Shown here one piece after another: positions 1 to 12,930 of a stretch of 64,000 nt of DNA; positions within the stretch are counted from its first letter, which is position 1, and the number at the start of each line of letters is the position of its first letter. The notes under the pieces were generated by a model. The model searched no databases. It was not told the DNA's origin and saw only the letters and a list, made by a program, of their open reading frames with translations. The position numbers and the translations under genes were made by a program. The stretch comes from Mastigias papua (lineage: Eukaryota > Cnidaria > Scyphozoa > Rhizostomeae > Mastigiidae), in NCBI GenBank assembly GCA_964019165.1, contig OZ025267.1, forward strand, positions 3,559,650-3,623,649. Reading direction: 5' to 3'.

Positions 1-454
1 AATGAAGTGAATATTGACTTTTTTCTAAACAATGGTGATTACAAACGTTAAGGTTTAATTGATACATATACAAATGATACAAATATATGTATATATGTAA
101 ATATATGAGATAGTTTGAAAAATTCCACTACCTCTAGGTGGAACCCAATTGAGCTTGAGGAGAATGGCATAATAGGATTTATGACGATGAATGAAAGGCT
201 GCAGCTTTAAGTTTGTAGGCGGGCAAGGACAGTATTCAGCCACAGTAGAAAACAACTGTCTGCAGTCGGTTGGTATACACTTATCTAAGAAAAATGCAAC
301 ATGATTATTATGAGCGATAAAGTCATTTATTGCGAAGCTTGGAGGATGATCAGAAGGGATAAATCATTACGTATAATTCAATGTTATGCACTTCTTCAAT
401 TTATTAAGTATTACACAATCTTATTGAATGAAAGTCGATTAAACATCAGGTTGT

Positions 455-820
455 GCAATACCGGCCAATATAATATGAGGTACTATAACATCAAGCAACT
501 ATAATATAAGGTATTATACCTAAAGGTACTATAGTATCCGGTAAAGTGAATCAGGTACCATAATAACATACACTGTAATAAAAATGTACAACAATATCTG
601 ACTATGTAGATATTGTAGTGTCCGCTAACGTAGTATCAGGTATTGCAATTTCAGGTACTGTAGTATATGGTACCTATATAAAGCAATGCAATAGTCGACG
701 CTGTGATATCAGGTACTGTAACATAAGCACTGTAATATCAAGTAATACAATATCAGGCAATGTAATATCTGTCATTGTTATATCAGGCATTATATCATCA
801 TTCACTCAGATGCAATGTAA
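455..820. repeat. Degenerate ~15-bp tandem repeat
   Basis: Runs of variants of GTAATATCAGGTACT recur throughout, with spacing near 15 bases and many substitutions and indels. Bases 1-454 before it show nothing recognisable. Confidence 0.6.
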
Positions 821-1271
821 CATCACTGAATGAATTCCAAACAAATGATTGTTAACTTGACATTTGGTGAATTTACAGATGTCTTTACACCACATTGTGG
901 CATCATTGAATAGAATTTGATGTCAACTCTTCAAGTTCTGTAATACAAATTCTATGTTGTATGTTCTACTTACTGTCAGTTCGAATTGGCTTGCTCCATT
1001 GGCTAAATTCAGACGTTTTTGCATTAGAAACTACTGCAACCCTGTACATATATGACGATGCTGCATCTAGGTCCCTAAGCTGTATTCTTCTTTGACCATA
1101 CTGAAAGAGTAATATTGACACATTACTAGCAACAAGAAATCTGAACTGTTGCGAAGATGCAATCTTGAGAAAATAATGATAATGCGTCTCACTTTAGTGC
1201 ATCTTACAAATGTTTATAATACTCATCATACTTTGAAGCATCTTTCAAAGAGAACTAGTAGGTGGAAAATG
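821..1271. other. Non-coding stretch, nothing recognised
   Basis: No open frame, repeat or RNA-like structure was seen between the 15-bp repeat and the CA microsatellite. Confidence 0.5.
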
Positions 1272-1407
<136 letters not shown>

Positions 1408-2400
1408 AACAACTAGGTCTAACATTGCAACATACAAAGGTATACGGGATGAGCTAATTAAAGAAAAACTAAATATAGAATTATACGATACAAAAGAGCT
1501 TCCAATGCAATCCCGTTTAGATGACAACGATGGGGTATATCATTTGAGTTTACAATATATTTTTCGCACCCATAAAGTAGCAGATTTCTATTACTAGGCT
1601 AGACATGATGTTCTGCCATGTTATTACACCCTATCCTTATGACACTCAAATCAATCATCTGTTTGTGCTCTTGATCGTTATAGAACTGAAAGTATTTTCC
1701 ACGTTTCAAACGGTAGCAAATAATTAGAACATGGTTTAAAGAAAAGGCACGATCCAATAGTAGACAAAACAGGAGAGGAAATCATGTCCACTGAGAGGAC
1801 AGTCATCATTAACAAAACAGTTAGGGCAGCACCAAGAGAACTTGGAGTAGAAATAGAAAATGAAAAAGAAGAATTATTAAATATAAAGTCTGATATTATT
1901 GTGAAAGGAAGAAATATGACGAACATCTTGGATATTGCTCGTCCATACGATGCCTACATTTCTGAAACATATGAACCAAGTTAGATGTGATGCGGTCATA
2001 ACCGGATCACTTCGCACGGGTCCACAAAAATGGACTGAAAATTATGATAGACATGGGAATGTTAAAAACAAAGGCAAAGGGTTTGGTTAAATGGTACCCA
2101 ACATCAAATATCATCACTTCGCGTCAAATCCGAAATGTTAGATGTAAACTTGTCAAGGGACATTAGAAGTAAAACACACAAATTGCGAGATATTAAAGCT
2201 TGTCTGAAAGAATTCAGTGATTATCTGGGCACATTAAACAAGCAGCGAGTTTTAGAGCTATCAAAGTTAAACAAATATCAACATGTATTTTTTGTAGTAT
2301 ACACTGCGATATGGTATGATGTTCTAAGAAGAGTTATCAAGATGGATTTAACTTTGCTTCGTGGAAAAGTTCTTTCATGTACTCTCTTCTAATGGCATGC
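1408..2400 (+). other. Cluster of three plus-strand polar open frames, unrecognised
   Basis: Three frames follow one another on the same strand, ending near 1597, 1984 and 2392. They are rich in Lys, Glu, Asn and Ile and not repetitive (examples: NIATYKGIRDELIKEKLN, ELGVEIENEKEELLNIKSD, HKLRDIKACLKEFSDYLGT). They sit in different frames and are separated by stops. They could be pieces of one broken foreign or retroelement gene, or AT-rich chance frames. No domain is recognised. Confidence 0.25.
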
Positions 2401-4118
2401 GACACCATCAACTAAAAAGGCTGGAGCGGAATCCAGCACAAACGCAGTCACACGTAAGGAGATTGAATACCCATAATGTAATCTATACGGCAGCTCATTA
2501 GATAATCCCATCGAATCTTCATTAAAGTCTACTAGATAACATGGGAGCCTAAAATAGGACATGATTTCCTTGAAAGTAAAATTTAAATTCCCTAAGTGTG
2601 TGATGTCTTAGTCAGATTTTCTAGGTAAGTCTCGCCGTTGCAGATTTCCCATTATATGCTTACCCATAATGCTAACTAGATTTTGATCAATATGTGTCTA
2701 ATATCACACAAAATACCTAAGTCTAATTAGCGCAATGCCTATTTAAATTTCTAATCTCAACTTATGATATGAAATATAGTCGATCACTTGACAACGGAGT
2801 GAGGAGAAGATGGGAGTACGTTCTGCAAATGAAAGCTGCAGCTTATGGGTTTTAGGACATAACAAACACTAAGACTGATTTAACGCCATTTACGATAAAA
2901 CAGGGCTTATCAATTTTATATTGGATTGTTTTCACCAATTTCACATGTGCTTGCAGCTGTTTTCAAAAGAACTCATGCAAAGATCCAGAACTTTACCTTG
3001 CTGATAACCTTTATTATGGGATCAGGCATTACAAAACAGAGATGGAATTTCAAGGACAGCTTTTGCTGATAACTCGGCATTAAAATGATATTTATGCTGA
3101 AAAGTGCTCGCTAAAAGCGAATCATTTGAAGTTGGAGTACAACAATATACACATTTCTCTGAACTCTAGTAAACAATGTGTTCTTGTCTTTCTATCAAAA
3201 GGGTAGCTCTCACTTCACTGGCTACAGCAATCTCCGGCAGTGACGTGAGTGGGCTCCATTGCCTACAGCAGGGACAGCATCTGTTCAAACAGGATCCTTC
3301 CAGCACTCTTCAATGACAAGTCCTATTGTTAAAACTTACTTTTGTTACGCACTACGTCACAATTGATGTCACAGCTTCTTAAAATAACATACATCACATC
3401 TATCAGCATGCCATCTATGTTGTATTAGCTGTGGGAAGTAGGAAAGCTTACACAAAGAGGCTTTAGGGCTTATTACTTAATGGTGAACAGTATCAAATTT
3501 TCCTTCAGACGATCTGCTAGTTGAGCTAACATTCACCCAACATCAATGTTAGGCGAAACGTTGTACAGTTGGACTATTAAAATTCTTTGCGTTGGGTGAG
3601 ATTTTGCCTAGATCAAAAAGACCATCGATCAGTCAGTCCCATTGCTTTCTGGCTTTGGTGAATTATTACGATGAATTGTTGGATACCTTGGGTACCTCTG
3701 CTTTCGACTGTCCCATATTCAAGCACATATGATGACTGAAATGTTCAGACAAATATTACATCGTTTAGATGAAGCCTAAGTTAGCGGATCTGAAAGGTTG
3801 GCGTTCCCACGTTCGAAGATTTTTACAGTTGATGGTAGAATTCGGTCATAGGAAGATTTGCACTGTCTAGTTCAATTCGAGATTTTCTACAGTCAGTGAA
3901 AAATTCATCAATAGCAAACTTTCAAAGCTTAAACCATCAAAAAGAAACTAAAATCGTCCTGTGTGCAATGTTTGGCGAATACCCCCTCTAGCTAATTGCT
4001 TATAGCCGGTCGAATTTCCAGTGCGCAGGATGGGAATGAGGATAATTATTAGATAAAGCACATACACGCTTGAGAATCTTGCTTAGGCGTCACTCATCAT
4101 CGGGCATGTACGCATAGT
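2401..4118. other. Gene-free stretch, nothing recognised
   Basis: About 1.7 kb of AT-rich sequence without a supportable frame, RNA gene or clear repeat. Confidence 0.5.
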
Positions 4119-4128
4119 GTAACACTCA

Positions 4129-4368
4129 ACTGCGGATCCAAGGGGGGGCCGGGGGCCATGACCCCCAAACGGTAATATTTCGTATCGCAAAAATTTTTTC
4201 AGAGACATGCCATATGAATTAGAAAAGAAAATGAATAAGAAATTAATTGAGCACTCTACACAACTCTACAAAGGCTTTAGAAATGGACGTGGCTATGAAA
4301 AATTCCCCTCCCCATAATATTTTTTCCGAAATGGTTCCACCCAAAGCCAAACTCTGGATCCGCCTATG
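4129..4368. mobile_element. MITE-like element, ~240 bp, GGATCC-containing termini, 10-bp target duplication
   Basis: The ends ACTGCGGATCCA (left) and the complement of CTGGATCCGCCTATG (right) form a short imperfect inverted repeat with G-runs just inside. GTAACACTCA (4119-4128) and GTAACATTCA (4369-4378) flank it as a 10-base direct repeat with one mismatch. No coding capacity. Confidence 0.6.
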
Positions 4369-4378
4369 GTAACATTCA

Positions 4379-4869
4379 TAGTAAAACATATCATGAATTG
4401 ACGTTGGAAAAGTGTTCTTATATCTTGATTATCAAACCAAGCCATATTTGCTTATCTCTCAACGATCCTCTTCTCGCTGCTTTCCAGCTTCACACTCCCA
4501 CTGTTTTAATATCATAGTGAGGCTAGCCTCTTCTAACTGGTAATACTAGTGCGGGCTATATGGAGTCACACAGTGTCTGAGAACTTTTGAAGGAAATGTC
4601 TTATGACATTCAGTTCTTTTTCAAATGAAAAATTAAATAACTAAAAATTGCAAAAACATTACATGATATTAGCCATATATAATGCAAGTATTGTATTGAT
4701 AATAGATAATTTCATATATAAATATTGCTAATATCAAATGTCCTTTATAGTGATCAAATTAAAAGCAAGTCAGCACTGATACTGCTTCAGTACTTCATCG
4801 CAGTTGCTTTTATTAGATGGATCTGAGGTCCACAATTTGTAACATCTTACGTATATGATATCAACAGAA
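4379..4869. other. Gene-free stretch, nothing recognised
   Basis: AT-rich, no open frame or clear repeat. Confidence 0.45.
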
Positions 4870-5075
4870 AAATATACCTCTGGGAAGTGATAATGCGAGG
4901 AGATGAATGACCTGCGCAGGAATCGAACTTCCAATCCTCGGCATTGAAAGTCGAGTGCCCAGTGGTAGGGCACTCGACCTGCAAAGTCGAGAGTTTCAAG
5001 TTCGAATCCCGCTTGGGTCATTAATTTTCTCACACTTTCACTTCAAACTTTCTCCTAACTCCGGTAGCCTTTGCC
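4870..5075. mobile_element. Fold-back tRNA-like SINE element (palindromic, tRNA-Cys-like arm)
   Basis: The right arm carries a D-arm-like CCCAGTGGTAGGGC, an anticodon-stem-like TCGAC/GTCGA around loop CTGCAAA (GCA), and a B box GTTCGAATCC followed by GGGTCA. The left arm, read on the other strand, carries the related GTTCGATTCC ... AGGTCATTC. The two arms meet head to head around GTGCCCAGTGGTAGGGCAC. The 5' acceptor strand does not pair with the 3' strand, so a working tRNA is unlikely. A second, diverged copy with the same tail lies at 52450-52600. Confidence 0.6.
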
Positions 5076-7267
5076 AATTGAGTGTTTCATGAAATCAAAC
5101 ACCTCGAACATCACTCGCGTAACATATATACCCAATTGCATACCCAACGGGATACTCGTCATGGATTTGTTTGTGATTTATACGTAAAACAAGTGAGTCT
5201 GATGTCAAATAATTATCGCATGAAAAGTTGTGTTAGGGTAACGATTCATTGACAACGTAGACGTACAATAGAACCTAAACTTCTCAAGTCAACTTTTTAT
5301 CATTTCACCAATTCGGACCTCTCCGAGGATGAAACATTTTTCTTGATAAGGCTCCTTCACCGGACGTTACATGCACCGGTTTGTCCTTAATCAAAGTAAT
5401 ACATGAAGTATATGATGATTTTCAAATGATAATGAACTTACGACCACTGTTATTGGAACCAGATCGGGAAGAATCACTGATTCGTTAGGGTTGAATCTTG
5501 CTCTCTTTGCTTCTAGTACATATGCAATATTCGTATGATTTTCGCTTCCATTCACCGAGGGTAGCAGCAGTACTATTGTGCTAATGGTAGTCTCGCTTTT
5601 AAGAGGAGGCTCTGGTCGCGGAAGCTCTGATGAATGTCAAAATAGACGATTTTAGTTTGGTTCATCAATATGATTCGCTTATTAATGGCAAATAATGAAT
5701 AATTTATGCAGTAAGTTGCAGCATCTTATACTATTTGTGAAGTCTTTAAAGTACTTTCCCTACATATGGAAGATATAGTATTCATGGAAGATTATACCGA
5801 TAATCACTTAAATATTAAGATACCATTTTTGTGATAAAATGCAATGTATTTCTATTAATTCAACTAAATAGCTGGAAATGCAACTTTATTACTAAAACTG
5901 CAATGTACTGGTAGCATTTCCATTAATTCAACTTAATAGCCAAACATGTAATGCAGCCGCTGCACTATTTCAACTATTTCAACTCTAGAACCAACTAGGA
6001 CGGCATGGATCTATTGAGCGTAACGGATCAGACATTAATGGCTTAGACTGCAACAATGTCAACATGTAATGCCTATAAGTTAACAATGAACATTTGCATG
6101 TCTACTTTTGCCTCATTGTGCAACATTTACGTTGCTATTTTTCTAAATTAGCTGTATTCCTTTACAAACCTTTTATACCTGACCAACTAGTCTTTCTCCT
6201 TGTTTGCCAATGCAGGTTTTTGATATTGCACCAGGCCCACAACAGATGGGGCAGGGGGGCACTGCTTCTCCCCAATAATTCACTGAGGTTGTATATATAC
6301 ATATAATTTTTAATGGAAATTATGGGACCAAAGCCTCTTGAAAAACTTGCTTGGGTCATGCTCTTAATAGATAAAGGAATCGTCAAGGCTTATATAAGCC
6401 TGGGTCGTCAAACGCTGGGCTAGAAAAGAATGCAACTGCGAAATATTCTGCTAATTTCATACAAATTCTACTTTTCATAAATAAACGGTTTGCCTGTTAA
6501 TTGATTTTGCAAATGCCAAGTTTAAAAATGAAATGAAGCCTTGGAGACCTGTTTGTATTCTCTCCATGAATCAAGATTGCAAACTTTAATTCAACTATTG
6601 CATCTAGCACGATATGGATAACTTAAATATGAAACAACACAAGAAAATATCTGCTACATAAACCGTTAGGGCCCACAGCTTCTGCAAACTGAGTCGCAAG
6701 TATATGCTTACAGGCTAAAACTGTCATACCAGTATGATGCGAATTGAGATAGAAAGAAATGCAGGTAAAAATATACCGTGTGGATAGGTGCTATTTCCAA
6801 TTAGTTTACAGGCCTTCATACAATGTAACTCGTTGTGGATCTGCAATGAAAATGAAATTCTTTATGAAGATTGGCATGAATAATGATAACAGTAAGATAA
6901 TGATAAAAAGTAATAAGGTGAAAAAATTAATATTATAAGGTAGATTGACTAAATGTAAAGAGTACAATAGTGTGGAATGCAAGCAGACAAAGAAAGGGCG
7001 CTTTGAGGAACCTACCCCCACCAATTATTGACGCCTGCAAAATACTGCTAAATAGTAATGGCATTGAATATAACAGACATTCCCAACCAGGGGTGCTAGA
7101 CATCATTCCAAGGGGTGCGAGAATCCTCCATCTCAATGGCACGAACTTGATCTATTTATTGCAAACAACGACATTGAGCAAAATATCTGTTATAGGGGGT
7201 GCGAGGTCAGAGCAAAAAGGCTTTAGGGATACAGGCATTAAAAGGCTGCGAACCACTGGAATGCAAT
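5076..7267. other. Gene-free stretch
   Basis: No frame or RNA gene could be supported. The open frames at 6.1-7.3 kb lack recognisable domains and have no splice context worth reporting. Confidence 0.45.
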
Positions 7268-7381
<114 letters not shown>

Positions 7382-7701
7382 AACAGTTTGGAATTACCAA
7401 TGTTTAACTAAATGCCAGCTTATTGAGAATACCGAGGATTGTCCCTTTTGTTAAAATCTATTGTTAGACCGATGAAGACCCTAAACAATCACTGGCGGGG
7501 AATCTAATGCCACGCGCAAAACTGGCCATAGATTTGCACTGTCGACAATCAAGAAAAAAGAAGATATGCAATCAAGAAAATATACATTCTGCGCATGCTC
7601 AAAGATTCCCTTTTGGGTCGTTATAAATCTTGGACATTGAGGAACATTATCCCAGACAATAGTGTGCATCAACAAGTGCTTTGTCGCATGTATTCTGTGC
7701 A

Positions 7702-7785
7702 TATCAGCATTGAGACAATAACGGAGTTAGTCAAACCTCTGTTGATCAACATTGAGACAATAACGAAGTTAGTCGAACCTCTGTT
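7702..7785. repeat. Tandem duplication of a 42-bp unit
   Basis: Two adjacent copies of ATCARCATTGAGACAATAAC... differ at only a few positions. Other bases in 7382-8548 show nothing recognised. Confidence 0.8.
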
Positions 7786-8548
7786 GATATATTTTACAGT
7801 GGTATGTGCGATACGGAGCGAAATCAATTTATCTGTCATGACAATCGTTATGTCTTGAGAAAATCTCGGAGCAGAAATTACTACTTCAAATGAAAGCAAT
7901 TAAGTAAGTTTGCTAAAGCTTCACAGCTATCTCTAACTGCAGCTGTTCCAATTTGACGGTGTAACACCAGACTCCTAGTGTTGTGATAAACATTTATATC
8001 TCAAGGAGGCAGTTTCACCCGATTACCTCTATAAATCTGTGCTGCAGTTGGAACTGTAATTACTTAAGGTGTACACATGTGATAAGGCGGCAAGCTTTTC
8101 ACCTTATCTTCTCAATAGTGGTTAAACTGGCAGAAATTCTCTCTAATCTCATTAGGACTGTCTGAAGATTGTTTAAAATCCATCTATAATTAATTTTTGC
8201 TTTTAGATGTACTTCAAGGACAGAGATTGTTACAGATGTGCATCAAGATATGCGTAAGAATTTATTCCAAGATGCTTAAAACTACAAGAAATTTGCTTTC
8301 AGTAAGAATTCAGTCCTCTACAATGCAGAGTTACAAAACTTTAGATATTTATCTCCGGTCCTGAAATAAGGGACAGTTAGGAATACTGTTTAAAAGACAT
8401 TAAAGTTTATAGCCACAGCCTGAGAGAAGTTTCCTTGCGCTACACCAATCTTCTACAAGAAACGGCTTTTGTAATAGACCTCTGTGCTCTTGTTTTCTTT
8501 GCAAGAAAATTTCATAACTTCAGTATCAATTAGCGCATATACTACTAA

Positions 8549-9227
8549 TTTGAATTTCGTGACCACGATCTGAATTTTCAAGAGCACTATTTGAATTTTC
8601 AAGAACAATATTTGAATTTTCAAGTCTTTGATCTGAATTTTCATGACCACGATCTGAATTTTCAAGAACACTATTTGAATTTTCAAGTCTTCGATCTGAA
8701 TTTTCATGACCACGATCTGAATTTTCAAGAACACTATTTGAATTTTCAAGTCTTCGATCTGAATTTTCATGACCACGATCTGAAATTTCAAGAACACTAT
8801 TTGAATTTTCAAGTCTTCGATCTGAATTTTCATGACCACGATCTGAAATTTCAAGAACACTATTTGAAGTTTCAAGTCTTCGATCTGAATTTTCATGACC
8901 ACGATCTGAATTTTCAAGAACACTATTTGAATTTTCAAGTCTTCGATCTGAATTTTCATGACCACGATCTGAAATTTCAAGAACACTATTTGAATTTTCA
9001 AGTCTTCGATCTGAATTTTCATGACCACGATCTGAAATTTCAAGAACACTATTTGAAGTTTCAAGTCTTCGATCTGAATTTTCATGACCACGATCTGAAA
9101 TTTCAAGAACACTATTTGAATTTTCAAGTCTTCGATCTGAATTTTCATGACCTCGATCTCAATTTTCAAGAGCACTATTTGAATTTTCTAGTCCTCGATC
9201 TGCATTTTCATGACCACTATTTCAATT
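8549..9227. repeat. 63-bp minisatellite built of three 21-bp subunits (~10.5 copies)
   Basis: The unit is GACCACGATCT + GAATTTTCAAGAACACTATT + a third GAATTTTCAAGTC... block. Every 21 bases begin with GAATTTTCA. Since 63 and 21 are multiples of three, the array stays open on both strands (222 codons plus, 240 codons minus). Variation among copies (GAATTTT/GAAATTT) changes residues on both strands, so there is no sign of selection for protein. No promoter or splice context seen. Confidence 0.93.
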
Positions 9228-9373
9228 TAAGATCACTGGCAAATTGCAGAGCTGTATAGCAAGTACGACCAAGGAGACGTTGCCTGCCACGAGTTCATTT
9301 CTGGAGAGCTGGTGACCTAGTTTAGTGACGGCTCAAACTTTATGAAGACTTCAGAGTTTTTGTTTATTTGAAT

Positions 9374-9610
9374 AGGGTCTTTTGAGGTAAAGTGGGTAAC
9401 CCGGGGTAATATGGTTAAATGACTATTTTGCAAATCAATGACTTTGCTGTCACTTATTCGTACCTAATTAATGGGATTTCTTATAGAGAGGTATTGTACC
9501 AAGTTAGAAAATGGTACTTTGCTCTTTCATGGTCATAAGTCAATAATAATGATACAAATATACATTTACCCACTTTACCCCGGGTTACCCATTTTACCCC
9601 AACAGACTCT
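9374..9610. mobile_element. MITE-like element with long GGTAACCCGGGGTAA inverted ends
   Basis: The left end AGGGTCTTTTGAGGTAAAGT, followed by GGGTAACCCGGGGTAA, matches the reverse complement of the right end (ACCCCGGGTTACCCATTTTA, then CCCCAACAGACTCT). The inverted arms are about 45 bases each with few mismatches. The ~140-base centre has no coding frame. Confidence 0.75.
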
Positions 9611-10357
9611 ACTTATAGATAATAAATCAAGTGCGAGTTTCATTTATCTAACCTGGGAGTCATTACGCTATGATACGACCATAATGCGAAAAGCAATTCA
9701 TCAGGGAGTGTCTGCTACACACTTCGTGATATAAGAATATTGTCTTTCCGAATGCTAATGCTCAAAGTCGCTGAGATTTAAGACTATTCTAAAAATAATC
9801 TTAGACTCCAAATCAACAAACATTAAACATACTGAGGCTCAGCAAAAATTATATATATTTTATAAAAAGAAGTGTAGGAAAGAGGGTGAAACCTGACTTT
9901 TATGTCAGTGCTCGTTTGGACGAGAGACGGCCTAGTGAATGACAGCTTACACCATATATCCTTCCACCTTCCAAACTGGGAAGCAAAATAAATAAAATAT
10001 TAATACAACTCTTCCTCGACGAATATTTTGCGTGGGAAATGGAACAATAGGTCGAGAGAAACTTCGCCAAAGCGCGATGCATCTTCTCTTCAGCTGCCTT
10101 ATCTTTAAAGATTTGCGAAATCCCGGGGCAACCAAAATTTTCCCAGATGCTCAAAAACAAGTCTCTTTAGATATCTTTTGATTGTTTATCAATTCGATGT
10201 CTTGGGAAATCTGCTGTGAGCGGTGCCATAGAGCCTGCTGGTCGTAGACATACAATTCTCAAAGTTGCCTCAACAAATTAAGAGAAATGCGTCAATCGGA
10301 AAATAGATAAATGGGGAGAAGATAAAAATAGTCATTATTCACACAACTGTAGCGGAT
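9611..10357. other. Gene-free stretch with a diverged dispersed repeat
   Basis: AATAATCTTAGACTC... GAGGCTCAG at about 9793-9843 recurs as AATAATCTTAGGCTC ... AAGGCTCAG at about 10727-10777, so the region between may be an old duplication. No gene seen. Confidence 0.45.
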
Positions 10358-10636
10358 ATACCAGTGTAGAGTTGGATGGTTTTAGTTTCTCTGTCTTGAA
10401 CTAAACTTATTGCAAATGCTTTGAAAATAATAAAACTAAGTTAAAAATAATGCATTTAAATTGAGAATTATGCTGTGGATACGAAATTTACTATTCTGTT
10501 CTGCTCATACCAGTGTAGAATTGAATGGTTATAGTTTATCTGTCTTGAACTAAACTTATTGCAAATGCTTTGAAGATAACAAAACTAACATAAAAATAAT
10601 GCATTAAACCAAATTTACTATTCTGTGCTGTTCATG
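10358..10636. repeat. Tandem duplication, two ~130-149 bp units
   Basis: ATACCAGTGTAG...TTGAACTAAACTTATTGCAA...AATAATGCATT occurs at 10358 and again at 10507, and each copy ends in AAATTTACTATTCTG...TCAT. Identity is near 90 percent over the shared parts. Confidence 0.85.
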
Positions 10637-10854
10637 TATTATTTTCGTGATGAGGAAGCACATCAGTAAAGATTTGCGCTTGTCCTTTGATTTTCAGGCG
10701 AAATTACACCTTTCATTATAAATTAAGAATAATCTTAGGCTCAAAATAAAAAACAATTTTAAGATATAAAGGCTCAGTGAAATTAGGTATGTAAAAGTGC
10801 GTAGTAAAACGTCGATGGCATTTGAACTCCTCATCGAAGGGCTAAAAAGAGGAG

Positions 10855-10960
10855 AAAACGAAGGGATACGAATACGAACGCGAACGCGAATACGAATGCG
10901 AATGATAATACAAGTGCGAATAATAATACAAATGCGAATGACAATACGAGTGCGATGGAA
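10855..10960. repeat. Degenerate hexamer tract (GAATAC/GAACGC/GAATGC)
   Basis: Six-base phasing of CGAATACGAACGCGAACGCG with later GATAATACAAGTGC variants. The Arg/Ile frames through it are repeat products. Confidence 0.7.
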
Positions 10961-12537
10961 CAAGACCGACAACATGATAGCAAGTGAAAGAGACTGTGAC
11001 AATTTGCCAGTTTTTACATTGACATAATATGTGTGACTATGCTTCGTTCCGCACTTGTTCCGAGAGCTTTTTATTAAAGCTGGGCTAGCGAATCACCCGA
11101 CATGCATTGCTCATAACTGCTTTGAATTGGTTCAAACTTCGTAAACTCAATAATTTACAATGCTCTTAAATCGTCATCACTAACCCAGAGGCCAGAGCAT
11201 TCGGAGTTAGTTTACAGAATTCACAACTTCATGGCATTGCTATCAGGGGCAAGCCGATGTAGGGCATGTGGGGGTTTCACACTCTCCATGTTTTGTGGAA
11301 GTCATCAGTAATTTCTGTGTGCATTGTCGACAAAAGTTGAAACAACGATCATGGCTTGTCTGTTATTATTGTGCCATGTTCAAACATCCACCCTCCAACT
11401 GAAACACCTTCAGTACGCCACTGATCGTTGCTAAACTTTGCTTTCTGGTCGACCCTGCCCGTTCTGAGATTTAATGTGCAGAATGTAGTAAAACCGAAAC
11501 GTAATTAACTATTTGCCGTTTATTTGAACTGAATCTACAAAATATTTGCTTATTTCTCGAGAAAATTAACCAACAGATCCTGTATATTAGCATACTATCC
11601 CTTTCAGGGTAGTTTACGACCTTGTATGGAGTTAATGGCATAGTATATGAAGGTAAACAAACATGGATGCTTATTTATCTGTGAAGTTTGTTGGAGCAGT
11701 TATGTCAATAAAAAGAACAATTGGCGCAGGGAAGTGCAGTGCTAAACACACAGTGCGCTGCCTTCTATTAACCTGAAAACTATGATCAAACAGATCGAGG
11801 TGGCATATGAGAAAGGAAAAAAGATGACGCGTATCAAACAGCTATGGTGATTTCTTATTTTCATGGACCAGTTGCTTTGTAATAAGAAATCTCATCAAAC
11901 TAGCAACTTCTGATGCAGTAAGACTCAGGTACCAATCAAGATATTAGTGATTCAAGAAAATAAGTAGGACACAAGGACGGACATGAGTAGTCAAAGACGG
12001 CACTACGAGAGGGGATGGGCTGTGGGGTGTGACCCCCCGCCAAGGATAGCAAACTGGCTAATTACTGGGTAGATTTGAATTTTCAGTTGGCGACTCGGTA
12101 GACGAAGAGTGTCAATGTATGCAGCAAAGGATACATACTCAGCAACTTGAGACCTGACAACTCCCTCCCCCCGAACATCTTTTAGCACCGCCTCTGTGTG
12201 CAATGATGGTGGAAAATTCTTAGACCACACCCTTTAGGTACTAAGGGAATGCCATTTTCAATACAAAGATACCCCCATTCCAGATACAAAAAGAGAGATG
12301 AAATCACTGATATCTTTGAGAAACTTCAATAGCTCATATGACATTTTTGGACGAATCTAGTCACCAGATTTTCGAAAAATTGAAGCACCTTATAACCCCC
12401 TACAGGTAGGTCAATGGAATTTGGTACAATTATAATTTTCAGTTGTGGAATTTCAGTAAACTGCGTCAGTTGATAAAAACTCATCTGTGTGGCAAAGCTG
12501 AGAAATATAAGTACATTTTGTTCATAATTGAATGGTT
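10961..12537. other. Gene-free stretch
   Basis: No frame with recognisable domains. A GC-richer patch near 12.0 kb (GGGGTGTGACCCCCC) looks like a repeat fragment. Confidence 0.45.
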
Positions 12538-12930
12538 GTACTCTCGGGTGCTTAAATACAAGGTGGTTTTGTACGTTGGGGGGGGTGGGTGGGTGGGAAC
12601 TTTTTTCAGAAACTAATAAACGGAGGGGTTTTATTAACCAGGGGGGTTTCCAGATAGGAAGCCTGTCATGCGTTAAGTAATAGAACACCATGGTCAAATA
12701 ACTTACTTACTTATAACTTACTGTAAATAGAATACTCAAAATGTGAATGCATCCGCATGGTATCTTTTCGACAATACAAAACGAACAGTTATGCCTGACA
12801 TATAATTGACATGGGCCTTTGACGCTTCAACTTACTAAAATTAATAAGCGGGGGTCTTAGTAAGGCCCGGGGTGGGAAAAAACCGAAAAATTAATAAGCG
12901 TCCCCCTTTTATTAAGCACTCGAGAGTAAC
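12538..12930. mobile_element. MITE-like element, ~390 bp, TACTCTCGRGTGCTTAA termini
   Basis: The left end GTACTCTCGGGTGCTTAAAT and the right end, read inversely, GTTACTCTCGAGTGCTTAAT are near-perfect inverted repeats. Inside are G-runs and AATTAATAAGCG motifs on both sides. No clear target duplication and no coding frame. Confidence 0.65.

Noticed and set aside
4950..5020. A functional tRNA-Cys (GCA) gene
   Set aside because: The acceptor stem does not pair, and a second diverged copy with the same tail shows it is a SINE.
8549..9227. The 63-bp array as a CRISPR-like repeat or a protein gene
   Set aside because: There are no unique spacers, the genome is eukaryotic, and variation is not codon-biased in either frame.
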